The position numbers and the translations under genes were made by a program. Below the pieces are notes generated by a model. The model was not told where the DNA came from and ran no database searches. It saw only the letters and a program-made list of their open reading frames with translations. Shown piece by piece: positions 1 to 8,045 of a stretch of DNA of 23,319 nucleotides (position 1 is its first letter; every line of letters begins with the position of its first letter). This DNA is from JAKRSD01 sp964473995 (lineage in GTDB: Bacteria; Bacteroidota; Bacteroidia; CAIKAF01): contig CAYYRB010000038.1 in the NCBI GenBank assembly GCA_964473995.1, positions 1 to 23,319 of the forward strand, read 5' to 3'.

Positions 1-1
1 T

Positions 2-55
2 CCGGATATTACCTTCCATGCCACTTCCGAGTTCAAACTGGAAGTAAAGGCGTAA
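2..55 (+). CDS. C-terminal fragment of an unidentified protein
   Basis: An open frame enters from the left edge and stops at the TAA at 53-55, giving 17 residues that end in FKLEVKA. The codons look like coding sequence and AT-rich non-coding DNA follows. Other frames across the same bases are also open, including on the minus strand, so the assignment rests only on composition and the clean transition after the stop. The family cannot be recognised from so short a piece. Confidence 0.35.
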   Translation, partial: PDITFHATSEFKLEVKA

Positions 56-164
56 TTTTTTTATACACTTTTTCTTAGTGTTTTTTGCCTTCTACATCAG
101 TAAATACCGGTTCGTAGCAACCCCGGAATTGAATAATTTATACAGCTTCAGAAAAACTTGTTAT

Positions 165-192
165 AAAAAAAGGGAACCTTCCGATTCCCTTT
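165..192 (-). terminator. Rho-independent terminator of the metalloprotease gene
   Basis: Read on the minus strand, an 8-bp stem AAAGGGAA/TTCCCTTT (arms at 185-192 and 169-176) encloses an 8-nt loop and runs straight into a T-tract (complement of the A run 165-170). It lies 18 nt beyond the stop codon of the minus-strand metalloprotease, where an intrinsic terminator is expected. Confidence 0.6.
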
Positions 193-209
193 CCCCGAAT
201 ACAAATCCG

Positions 210-2903
210 CTATTGTTTGTGTGCTTTCAGTATTTTTCGGATTACCTTTCCCTGTTTGTGGTTTATGGTAAACGTATATAATCCGGCTGCCAGGTGATCC
301 GTTCGCAGAGTAACCGTTTCACCCGAAAACTGACCAAATAATACACTGCGGCCCGCGGCATCAATCAATTCATAACGATAATATCCCGTGGGAACTTGTA
401 CCGTAAGTATTTCTTCGGCCGGATTGGGATACAACACCATGGGAAAATCCTCAGATTCGCTCATACCTGCATTGCCAAGAATGGTGAAATTAAAAGCACT
501 GAAACATCCGTTGTTGTCCGTTACGGTAACCACATAATCACCCGGCGCAAGATTAACCGCGTTAGGTCCGCTTTGCGGGGGATTTACAGCCCAAGAAATC
601 GTATAGGGCGCTTCTCCCCCACTCGGAATAAGTGTGGCATTACCGGTATTCTGACCGGCAAACGAAGGATTCACCGTTATGGTAGATCCGGGCAATGGAT
701 TTACGGTTATTGTTTGGGATGACGTATTACTTCCACCTGAGTTGGAAACCGTGAGTGAAACCGTGTAAGTACCCGGCGCGGAAAACTGCACATTCGTTGG
801 ATTTTGTACCGTTGAATTGGCCGGAGATCCGCCCTCAAAGGTCCATTGCCATTGAGAAGGATTGTTGGAAGACTGATCGGTAAAGTTGAGCAAACCACCT
901 GCACATATTTCATTTCCTCCCCCTATACTGAATGACGCAACCGGAGGCACCGGCGGTGCCTGATCAATGGTAAAGTTGGCATTGGAAATATCAAAGAAAA
1001 TATTATCCGCCGCTTCAACCATAACCCGGCAGGTGGTTACTGGGACAGGGCCCAGATCGGGCACCGAAATGGTGGCACTTCCGTTGTTTGGAACTCCGGA
1101 GGCCAATGTAATCGGATAGGTAAAACCTCCGTCTGTGGAAAGTTTAATATTTACGGTCTGGCAATTGACCGGTGCGGTATTCGATCCTGCCACATTCCAG
1201 GTTACGGTTTGGGAAGTATTTGCAACCCACGTAAGAAATGTATTGGGCTGGGTAACTAAAAAGGGGCCGGTATTGGCCACGGCCCAAATGGTGGTGGAAT
1301 CAAGGGATGCGGCGCCCCCGTTGGGCCTATTATCCCTGATGGTAACACGAAACCTTAGCCTGCGTGCGTAATAAGGCAGCTTTTCCCTGTCGTCGTTCGT
1401 ATTATTTACAATTGTGGCCATCCGCGGAAAAATGCGGGTGGATGAGGTATCCGGATTGAATGACATGAACAAGGGATGTGTGCCTGAAGTGGGATTGTCA
1501 GCAAGCGCTACCGAATTTCCAAGGTCATATTGCTCCCAGCAATACGTGAGCTGATCACCCGAATTGGCATCACTTCCCGTGGCTTTCATTCGAAAGGGGG
1601 TTGACAAGGGAATCCGGTAAATACTGGGGCCGGCATCCACCAGCGGTACGGCATTTCCCGTGGCCGAGGCCACATCACAGTTATTTCCAGTTCCTGTGGT
1701 GATGAAAGTACGAATCTGGTCGTAACTTCTTGCATGAAAAATATCGATGGAGTTTGGGGCAAGATCATCAGCATCGCAAATACCTGCATAGGCCATAACC
1801 GTAATCCCCGAACCCGGCTCATAGGCATTGGATGAGGAGCGGTTACCGTTGCATGAGCCCAGGGAGGAATTGAACGTATGGCTTCCTCCAAACTGATGTC
1901 CTATTTCGTGAGCTACGTAATCTATGTCAAACGGATCGTTGATGGGAGCTGCACTTCCCGTAACGCCTCTTGCCTTATTGGTACCGCTGCATACCGATCC
2001 CAACGAGGCAATGCCTCCGCTGTTGGTACCGAATACGTGGCCGATGTCATAATTAGCTCCGCCGATTACACTGGTAAGATTGCTCTGGTTCTCATTGAGC
2101 ATGGTAGCGGGCGTACCGTTGGTGTAGGGATCCGTAGCCCCATTGGTATAAATAATAAGATTGTTATTCGCGATGAGATTCATGCGCACTGAAAAGTCGC
2201 GTTCATACACGCCGTTCACGCGGTTCATGGTGGTTACCTGGGCAGACTGAGCCAGAGGAACCGTGCCTCCGTGAAATACGGTGTATTCGCCGGTGGCGGC
2301 AACAGCCAACCGATACGTTTTCAACTGGGTTCCGTTTTGCAGAATGGTTTTTTCTGACTGATCAGCTTCCTTGGGGATTTCAACTTCATGAGTACCACAT
2401 TCAAAAGGCTTGTTGTTGATCAGATCGTCCTTAAAATATACTTGATAATAACCGGTGTTCAAATGAATCACAGGATCGATATGCCAAGTTCCGCCAGTAC
2501 CGATTACCCGTGCATGGAAACCCTGATACGTGTGGTCAATGCGCACAAGCCGTGAAGGTGTTTCCAAGCTACGGCCCAGGTAGGTACCTATTTCAGGAAA
2601 CTGGGCACGCAAATTTTCCTCCATCATATGGTATTTCCACACTTCGTAGGCTTCGAAAGTTCCTTGAGGGGTAGGCAATAAAAAGGTAATGCCGTGCCCC
2701 GTATTTTCCATTGGCGCATTTTGTAATTGGGCTTTTAACAAACCGAAGTCTGCCTCATACAAAACAGCCCGATTAGGGTTTATGTAACGGACTCCCGATC
2801 CGGAGGGAACATCAAGAATGCGAACCCAACCGGGTGCCTGCGCAAACGAAATTAGCGCCGACTGGATTAGGAGAATAATTAAAGTCAGTACATTTTTTTT
2901 CAT
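210..2903 (-). CDS. Secreted M12B-like zinc metalloprotease with PKD, SprB-like and T9SS sorting domains
   Basis: An 897-residue exported protease of the reprolysin-like metzincin type. A Sec signal peptide (about residues 1-22, ending SFAQA) is followed by a probable propeptide. The catalytic domain carries the zinc motif HEIGHQFGGSH, with ligands His332, His336 and His342 and the general base Glu333. A PKD domain follows at about 652-735, then an SprB-like repeat at about 745-812, and a C-terminal type A T9SS sorting domain from about 821 (VLYPNPAEE, then GLYTFTI). By family knowledge such proteins cross the inner membrane by Sec and the outer membrane by the type IX system, losing the sorting domain on the way. 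The ATG is followed directly by a good signal peptide, which fixes the start. It is transcribed alone and ends in an intrinsic terminator. The substrate is unknown. Confidence 0.93.
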   Translation of the reverse strand: MKKNVLTLIILLIQSALISFAQAPGWVRILDVPSGSGVRYINPNRAVLYEADFGLLKAQLQNAPMENTGHGITFLLPTPQGTFEAYEVWKYHMMEENLRAQFPEIGTYLGRSLETPSRLVRIDHTYQGFHARVIGTGGTWHIDPVIHLNTGYYQVYFKDDLINNKPFECGTHEVEIPKEADQSEKTILQNGTQLKTYRLAVAATGEYTVFHGGTVPLAQSAQVTTMNRVNGVYERDFSVRMNLIANNNLIIYTNGATDPYTNGTPATMLNENQSNLTSVIGGANYDIGHVFGTNSGGIASLGSVCSGTNKARGVTGSAAPINDPFDIDYVAHEIGHQFGGSHTFNSSLGSCNGNRSSSNAYEPGSGITVMAYAGICDADDLAPNSIDIFHARSYDQIRTFITTGTGNNCDVASATGNAVPLVDAGPSIYRIPLSTPFRMKATGSDANSGDQLTYCWEQYDLGNSVALADNPTSGTHPLFMSFNPDTSSTRIFPRMATIVNNTNDDREKLPYYARRLRFRVTIRDNRPNGGAASLDSTTIWAVANTGPFLVTQPNTFLTWVANTSQTVTWNVAGSNTAPVNCQTVNIKLSTDGGFTYPITLASGVPNNGSATISVPDLGPVPVTTCRVMVEAADNIFFDISNANFTIDQAPPVPPVASFSIGGGNEICAGGLLNFTDQSSNNPSQWQWTFEGGSPANSTVQNPTNVQFSAPGTYTVSLTVSNSGGSNTSSQTITVNPLPGSTITVNPSFAGQNTGNATLIPSGGEAPYTISWAVNPPQSGPNAVNLAPGDYVVTVTDNNGCFSAFNFTILGNAGMSESEDFPMVLYPNPAEEILTVQVPTGYYRYELIDAAGRSVLFGQFSGETVTLRTDHLAAGLYTFTINHKQGKVIRKILKAHKQ

Positions 2904-3068
2904 GGGGATATTGCAATTGTATTACCAAAGTAAACGTACAATTGAAACGACGGTTCAGTTTAGGAATGTTTAACGTTTGACGAAAATGCAAAAATACCCG
3001 GATCGTCACTTTACGACCTCACAAAAATCAGCGTGAGCATGAGAACGGGAGCGGCGAAAACCAGAAAT
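2904..3068. other. Intergenic region upstream of the metalloprotease
   Basis: No convincing gene lies here. For the minus-strand metalloprotease there are two weak promoter candidates: CAAAAATA at 2989-2996 (minus strand TATTTTTG, an exact TAnnTTTG match, with a TTG about 25 nt upstream) and CAAAGTAA at 2926-2933 (minus strand TTACTTTG, one mismatch). Neither is decisive. Confidence 0.3.
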
Positions 3069-3112
3069 CAAGATTCAAGATTTAAGAGCCAAGATTCAAA
3101 AAAAATAAGATT
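3069..3112. repeat. Degenerate CAAGATT heptanucleotide repeat
   Basis: The heptamer CAAGATT occurs at 3069-3075, 3076-3082 and 3090-3096, with a diverged unit TAAGAGC between them at 3083-3089 and a partial copy (TAAGATTC) at 3105-3112 after an A-rich interruption. Reading in register gives RFKSQDSK-like peptide, but the tract is non-coding. It sits about 60 bp from the larger CTGCCTA-type array, in the same gene-free gap. Confidence 0.6.
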
Positions 3113-3170
3113 CAAGGCCAGAGTCCTTACATTTAAACATAAAAACAGTCAAACAAAACCAACCTATTGC

Positions 3171-3288
<118 letters not shown>

Positions 3289-3296
<8 letters not shown>

Positions 3297-3630
3297 TGGT
3301 ATCCGTGACAAGCACCGTACCACTAATCGGGCATTGACTCTGGGCCTCCTTCAGAATTTCTCCATTAAGCTTAATACGTGCCGTAACAAGAGCGGGTTGA
3401 TCCGCCATGTTTTGCGCAACAACAAGGGCCACAAAACCGGGACTTACCGGCATCTCATGACTCCAATCGCCGGAGTTCCCAAAAATGGACACCTGCTCCT
3501 GATTTTCCTTGTAATATACAATAAAACAGTCCTGGCAGGATATCTCATACCGGAGCGTCTGATCTTTCGTCTTCTTGCAGGAGTATAAAACGCCCAAAGA
3601 AACGATCAATAATAAGCCAATTTTTTTCAT
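3289..3630 (-). CDS. Small putative lipoprotein of unknown function
   Basis: A 113-residue protein with a lipoprotein signal peptide: MKK, a hydrophobic stretch, then a lipobox-like LYSC with Cys18 as the probable lipidation site. The mature part is about 95 residues with two further cysteine pairs (CQDC and a single late Cys) and predicted beta-rich composition. I do not recognise a family. It starts 38 nt after the upstream nuclease stop on the same strand and has no clear promoter of its own, so it is probably the last gene of the lpd operon. Its stop codon (TAG, 3289-3291) is supplied by the heptanucleotide array, so the native C-terminus may have been changed. Confidence 0.7.
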
Positions 3631-3668
3631 AAGGGTGAGTATTTATACAACGAATTTATAAAACAAAA

Positions 3669-4886
3669 TCACTCTTCCACTTCCAAAAACTGCAAGGCCT
3701 TTTCATTTTTGATGTTAATGGTGGGAATATTTCGGTTTAAGCTGACCATGCCCGTAACACAGGTTAACTTACCCTCCAGTGACAAATGAGGTTGATAGGG
3801 AAAATTGGGCAGGTCCGTTTTCCAGATGCTGATGTAAAAAAGCTGATCGGGAAATTTTTGATCAAAATTTAAAAAAGTAGCTCCCGACTTTTCGGAATAC
3901 TTAGTAGCCACAATACGGCCACATACCGTGGCTTTCTTTCCGTCCAACTCTTTTGCCTCCACGGAGTTTACCGCTCCTGCGGGCATTTCTTCTTTGCTCA
4001 GCGGCGCCTCATTTCCTTTGGCCTTTTTTACCAGCCAAAGAGAATCTGAAAACGTTCGCTCCACCGAATTTTCCTGTGTTGTATTAAGTTTTGGCCAAAA
4101 ATTAAGGCGGGTTATTTTTTCCACGGAATCGACCGAAACGGCATAATACATCACCGGGTATTTACAATATCCGTTAGGCATGATGAATGCAACACCCCGA
4201 GGTTGGGCAGAAGAAAAATCGAAAACGGCTTTGTAAAAACGTCTGGGCACGGCTACCCGATTGGGGCCTATGCTATCCAAACCCGGTTCCAGTACCGGCC
4301 CCGTTACTACATAAAGTGGGCGCCCGTACTCTTCCACGTACTGACGGAGCATGTCCTCCAGTTGAGCCCACCGTTCACGATTTAACTCGGACTTTTGGGG
4401 CGTCATATTACTATAAAAATACGATTCACTTAACGCATTCAGCGACCAACGGAAATCGGCAGAAGGTGCAAGATGTCCCCGATCGTACCCGCTTTTCCAA
4501 TAATCTTTTTCCCCCGCCGTTCCACTTTTCACATCCGGATCTGATCGGAAATTGTTTGTGCGTGTGATGATACCGTCTTTAATTTCCGGGCTGATGATAT
4601 GAGCAACCCAATTGGCCTGTTCAGCCCGCTCGTTGTAATTGAACGCAAATGCCGATTTGAAATGTGTAGTGCCCGAATCGGCAAAAACGGGTGTACCCCA
4701 TTTTACCAAATCTTTTCGATTTCTCAGCAGCTTCAACTCTTCCAATTCCTTCAAAAGAGCGTTTCGTCGTGCATCCAATTCGGCAAGTTCTTTTTCTTTG
4801 GCTGGAATAGCCTCCACCTGTCCAAATGTGAAAGACTGACTCAGCGAAAAAAAAGAAAAGAAGACAATGGAGAAGAGTTGCTTCAT
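3669..4886 (-). CDS. Secreted DNA/RNA non-specific endonuclease (DRGH family)
   Basis: A 405-residue exported nuclease of the beta-beta-alpha-metal (NucA/Serratia nuclease) family, which cleaves DNA and RNA with a metal ion. A signal peptide ends near TFGQ and is followed by a short charged coiled coil (about 30-65, rich in KELEEL). The catalytic motif DRGH spans 135-138, with His138 as general base. SNMTPQ at 159-164 and Asn169 follow; Asn169 is spaced from the His like the Mg ligand of Serratia nuclease. After about residue 300 comes an OB-fold-like beta-rich domain (VCGRIVATKYSEKSG, then CVTGMVSLNRN) not found in the minimal enzyme. ATG at 4886 overlaps the lpd stop by one base (TGATG), suggesting coupled translation. 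A GTG one codon upstream, at 4889, is the alternative start. Confidence 0.88.
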   Translation of the reverse strand: MKQLFSIVFFSFFSLSQSFTFGQVEAIPAKEKELAELDARRNALLKELEELKLLRNRKDLVKWGTPVFADSGTTHFKSAFAFNYNERAEQANWVAHIISPEIKDGIITRTNNFRSDPDVKSGTAGEKDYWKSGYDRGHLAPSADFRWSLNALSESYFYSNMTPQKSELNRERWAQLEDMLRQYVEEYGRPLYVVTGPVLEPGLDSIGPNRVAVPRRFYKAVFDFSSAQPRGVAFIMPNGYCKYPVMYYAVSVDSVEKITRLNFWPKLNTTQENSVERTFSDSLWLVKKAKGNEAPLSKEEMPAGAVNSVEAKELDGKKATVCGRIVATKYSEKSGATFLNFDQKFPDQLFYISIWKTDLPNFPYQPHLSLEGKLTCVTGMVSLNRNIPTINIKNEKALQFLEVEE

Positions 4887-6292
4887 CACATGTTTAACGC
4901 TCTGTTTTCTGAAGCGGCAAGGCAGGCATCTTTCAAGGCTTCTGCGTAAGTGGGATGTGCATGGCTCATCCTACCGATATCCTCCGCCGATGCACGGTAT
5001 TCCATGGCCACAACGGCCTCGGCGATGAGGTCGGCGGCGCGTGGCCCGATGATGTGGACACCCAAAATTTCATCTGTTTCTTTGTGGGCCAACACTTTGA
5101 TAAACCCGTCGGTATCCATGCCTGCGCGGGCGCGACCGCTGGCCACAAAGGGGAACTGACCTGATTTGTAAGGCATTCCGGATGCTTTCAGTTCTTCCTC
5201 GGTATGACCAACCGCAGCCACTTCGGGCCAGGTATATACTACGCCCGGAATAAGCAGATAATTGATGTGTGGTTTTTGGCCGGCTATGACTTCCGCAACA
5301 AATACGCCCTCTTCTTCGGCTTTATGGGCCAACATGGCTCCCTTAATTACATCGCCGATGGCGTATACCCCGGGCACGGACGTCTGCAAGTGGCCATCCA
5401 CCGGAATGCGACCACGTTCGTCGGTGCTTATTCCTATATTTTCCAAGCCCAGATGTTGAGTATATGGACTACGTCCGACAGCCACAAGACAATAATCACC
5501 TTCAAGGCTGATTTCTGAATTATCGGCTAGATTTTGTGCCTTAAGAACCACTCCCGATCCCGTATTTTCTACTCCCGTCACCTTGTGTTTGAGATAAAAC
5601 TCGAAACCGAGTTTTTTGCAGATTTTCTGAAGCTCTTTACCCAGTGAGCGATCCATGCTTCCGATGATGGAATCGGTAAATTCCACGACGGATACTTTGG
5701 AACCCAACCGCGCATATACGCTTCCGAGTTCGATGCCGATTACTCCGCCACCGATAAGCAAAAGGTGTTTGGGAATTTCGGAAAGTGTAAGCGCCTCCGT
5801 GGAGGTAATGATGCGTGTCTTATCAACCGTAACCCCGGGAATGGAGGACGGTTTTGAACCCGTGGCAATAATCACCTTATCGGTTTCTATCGTTTCCGCA
5901 GAACCATCCGCCTTGGCTACCGAAATGCTGTTTTTTGTTGCAAAAGAACCATGACCGTGGAAAACCGTGATCTTATTTTTCTTCATCAAATAGCTGATGC
6001 CATCGCTGTTTTGCTTCACCACATCAGCTTTACGGGCAATCATCTGAGTGAAATCCACCTTCAGATTTTCCAGTTCGATTCCGTGCGTCTTGAATTTGTG
6101 GGCTGCATTATGAAAATGTTCAGAAGAATCAAGCAAGGCCTTGGACGGAATACATCCCACATTAAGGCAGGTGCCGCCCAAATTTGGATAACGTTCAATG
6201 ATGGCTACTTTCATTCCCAGTTGGGCACAACGAATGGCTGAAATATATCCCCCGGGTCCGGATCCGATAACGGTTACGTCAAATTTACTCAT
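4886..6292 (-). CDS. lpdA: Dihydrolipoamide dehydrogenase (E3)
   Basis: A 468-residue cytoplasmic flavoenzyme that reoxidises dihydrolipoamide with NAD+ as the E3 component of 2-oxoacid dehydrogenase complexes and the glycine cleavage system. The FAD-binding GSGPGGY lies at 10-16, the redox disulfide at Cys42/Cys47 (CLNVGC), the NAD-binding GGGVIG near 180, and AIGD near 310. The C-terminal HAHPT supplies catalytic His446, with partner Glu451. No catalytic residue is missing and the length is normal. The open frame extends to 6358, but the promoter at 6314-6344 and homology favour ATG 6292. It is not next to E1/E2 genes here. It leads an apparent operon with the nuclease and the lipoprotein. 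Confidence 0.96.
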   Translation of the reverse strand: MSKFDVTVIGSGPGGYISAIRCAQLGMKVAIIERYPNLGGTCLNVGCIPSKALLDSSEHFHNAAHKFKTHGIELENLKVDFTQMIARKADVVKQNSDGISYLMKKNKITVFHGHGSFATKNSISVAKADGSAETIETDKVIIATGSKPSSIPGVTVDKTRIITSTEALTLSEIPKHLLLIGGGVIGIELGSVYARLGSKVSVVEFTDSIIGSMDRSLGKELQKICKKLGFEFYLKHKVTGVENTGSGVVLKAQNLADNSEISLEGDYCLVAVGRSPYTQHLGLENIGISTDERGRIPVDGHLQTSVPGVYAIGDVIKGAMLAHKAEEEGVFVAEVIAGQKPHINYLLIPGVVYTWPEVAAVGHTEEELKASGMPYKSGQFPFVASGRARAGMDTDGFIKVLAHKETDEILGVHIIGPRAADLIAEAVVAMEYRASAEDIGRMSHAHPTYAEALKDACLAASENRALNM

Positions 6293-6313
6293 GTGTTGCC
6301 TTTTTTGAAAGGC

Positions 6314-6344
6314 CAAAAGTACAAAACCCGGGCTGAATGAACAA
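6314..6344 (-). promoter_or_regulatory. Bacteroidota-type promoter of lpdA
   Basis: On the minus strand, TTG (6344-6342), a 20-nt spacer, then TACTTTTG (6321-6314), an exact match to the TAnnTTTG -7 element with normal spacing. The ATG at 6292 lies 21 nt downstream. The site lies inside the upstream extension of the lpdA frame and so argues against the longer start. Confidence 0.65.
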
Positions 6345-6433
6345 GGCAGGTTATGCAAATGCTTCTGTGCCCGCCCAAAGAATAAAATCGGTCAATTACA
6401 TGAGGAAAGAAAGTCAGATAACTCCTTTTGCCC

Positions 6434-6441
6434 TAATTTTG
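6434..6441 (+). promoter_or_regulatory. -7 promoter element of the M50 protease gene
   Basis: TAATTTTG matches TAnnTTTG exactly and lies 15 nt before the ATG at 6457. No TTG is found at the expected upstream distance. It shares the 164-nt divergent region with the lpdA promoter. Confidence 0.45.
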
Positions 6442-6456
6442 TCTAAAACCAAAACC

Positions 6457-7551
6457 ATGAAAAGTTTCTTTGACCGGTCGCTCAAACTCGGTAAATTATT
6501 CGGTATTCCCGTAAGCATTCACTGGACCTTTCTGTTGTTGCTGATCTGGATTTTCGGAAGCAGCATCTATAAGGGATCATCCCTTGAAAGTGCACTTTGG
6601 TCGGTAGCCTACATTCTGATTTTATTTGTCTGTGTTTTTCTCCATGAATTAGGACATGCGCTGATGGCAAAACGCTATGGAATCGAGACTCGCAGCATCG
6701 TTCTCCTGCCCATAGGCGGAGTGGCCTCGCTTGAAAAAATCCCATCCGAACCTAAGAAGGAAATTGCGGTTGCGTTGGCCGGTCCCGCCGTTAATCTGGT
6801 CATCAGCGGAGGGCTGCTTGTGTATCACCTGATTGCCGGTTTCCCTTCAATAGAAGCCGGTACGGCCTTTCGGCTGCAGGCATCCACGTTGCCCTTCATG
6901 GTTATGATTGCCAATCTTTTTTTGGGCGGATTTAATCTGCTTCCTGCATTTCCGATGGACGGCGGACGGGTGTTGCGCGCACTGCTGGCCATACGCATGA
7001 ACAGAGAACGCGCCACCGCCACCGCCATGAAAATAGCCACCGTTTTTGCGGTTATATTTGCTTTATACGGCTTATTCAACAATCCGTTTATGGTGTTTAT
7101 TGCGTTATTTATTTTCCTGGGAGCTCGCGGCGAATATGAATCCGTGCGCACCGAATACTTCATTTCGGGTTTTACGGCAAAAGATGCATTAATGACCCGA
7201 TATACCGTACTTAAAGCAGAGACTCCCCTATCTGAGGCTGTATCCTTGTTGCTGGGCGGTCAGGAAACACGCTTTCTGGTGGAAAAGGAAGGTGCTGTAT
7301 CCATGATTCTCACCAAGACCGATATCATCCGCGGTTTGGATGAGCATGGTAAAGAAAGTCCGATAGCATCCTCTGCCTCGGCACTCACATTTTCTGCTCC
7401 GTCCGATATGCCTATGCAGGAGCTGCTGGATACCATGCGTAAGGAAAATCTTTCCATGGTTCCCATAACTGATGACGGCCAAATGATCGGCGTTGTGGAT
7501 ATTGATAACATCAGCGAATTTCAGCTCATCCGAATGGCTCAAAAACGCTGA
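6457..7551 (+). CDS. Site-2 protease-like M50 metallopeptidase with paired CBS domains
   Basis: A 364-residue multi-pass inner-membrane protease. The zinc motif HELGH (His63, Glu64, His67) lies in a membrane segment, and the third ligand is in FPMDGGRV (Asp168). Several hydrophobic helices lie before about residue 225. The C-terminal cytoplasmic part (about 237-360) is a tandem CBS pair that in related proteins binds adenine nucleotides and may gate activity. This is the Rip3-like/SpoIVFB-like layout, without a PDZ domain. The open frame reaches back to 6337, but MKSFFDRSLKLG at 6457 is the family start and lies just after a -7 element. The substrate is not identifiable from context. It converges on the next gene with a gap of only 5 nt. 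Confidence 0.9.
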   Translation: MKSFFDRSLKLGKLFGIPVSIHWTFLLLLIWIFGSSIYKGSSLESALWSVAYILILFVCVFLHELGHALMAKRYGIETRSIVLLPIGGVASLEKIPSEPKKEIAVALAGPAVNLVISGGLLVYHLIAGFPSIEAGTAFRLQASTLPFMVMIANLFLGGFNLLPAFPMDGGRVLRALLAIRMNRERATATAMKIATVFAVIFALYGLFNNPFMVFIALFIFLGARGEYESVRTEYFISGFTAKDALMTRYTVLKAETPLSEAVSLLLGGQETRFLVEKEGAVSMILTKTDIIRGLDEHGKESPIASSASALTFSAPSDMPMQELLDTMRKENLSMVPITDDGQMIGVVDIDNISEFQLIRMAQKR

Positions 7552-7556
7552 TCGGG

Positions 7557-7937
7557 TCAGAAGCCTTTCGGCAAATTGGGTGTACTTTCTCCTGATTTTT
7601 CACGTACATTTTCCAGAAATTGTTGCCGGGATTTTTTGGCGAGTACCACATATTTCACAAACCACATGATCAAAAATCCGGGAAAGAAATCGGTGAATGG
7701 AATCAATTCCTCCAAAAAAACAAAGATACCGCCGAAAGCCCCCAAGTATCCGCCATACATCAGAAACATGATTAATCCCGCCAAGGGAGACCAAACGGCA
7801 TCACCCAATTCACCGAACGCGGGAACAAAATAAGAAAGTAAACCCACCGCGTCCAACAAGATGGAAAGAACCAGAAAAAGATTTTTCTTTCTCACATAGC
7901 GTACCTCTAAGGAAAGTGAAAGACGTGAATTATTCAT
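7557..7937 (-). CDS. Small integral membrane protein of unknown function
   Basis: A 126-residue protein with a basic N-terminus, then about three or four hydrophobic segments (starting LFLVLSILLDAVGLLSYFVP, then around AGLIMFLMYGGYLG, then FPGFLIMWFVKYVVL) and a polar, charged tail. A PAFGELGD stretch and a conserved-looking EELIPFTDFFPG loop resemble a small family of Bacteroidota membrane proteins that I know only as hypothetical. It lies alone between a convergent M50 protease and a divergent DEAD-box helicase. I see no clear promoter. Confidence 0.75.
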   Translation of the reverse strand: MNNSRLSLSLEVRYVRKKNLFLVLSILLDAVGLLSYFVPAFGELGDAVWSPLAGLIMFLMYGGYLGAFGGIFVFLEELIPFTDFFPGFLIMWFVKYVVLAKKSRQQFLENVREKSGESTPNLPKGF

Positions 7938-8029
7938 GCGTTTTTACAATTTACACAAAACCGTAAAGAAATAAAGGCAGTGAACAAGAGAAATAGTCCA
8001 CCGAAAATGTAAAGATATCAAATCCCGGT

Positions 8030-8037
8030 TACCTTTG
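8030..8037 (+). promoter_or_regulatory. -7 promoter element of the DEAD-box helicase gene
   Basis: TACCTTTG, an exact TAnnTTTG match, ends 8 nt before the ATG at 8046, so transcription would begin only a few nucleotides before the start codon. No TTG is seen at the usual upstream distance. The GTG at 8037 overlaps the element itself and is therefore an unlikely start. Confidence 0.5.
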
Positions 8038-8045
8038 TGCCAGGC

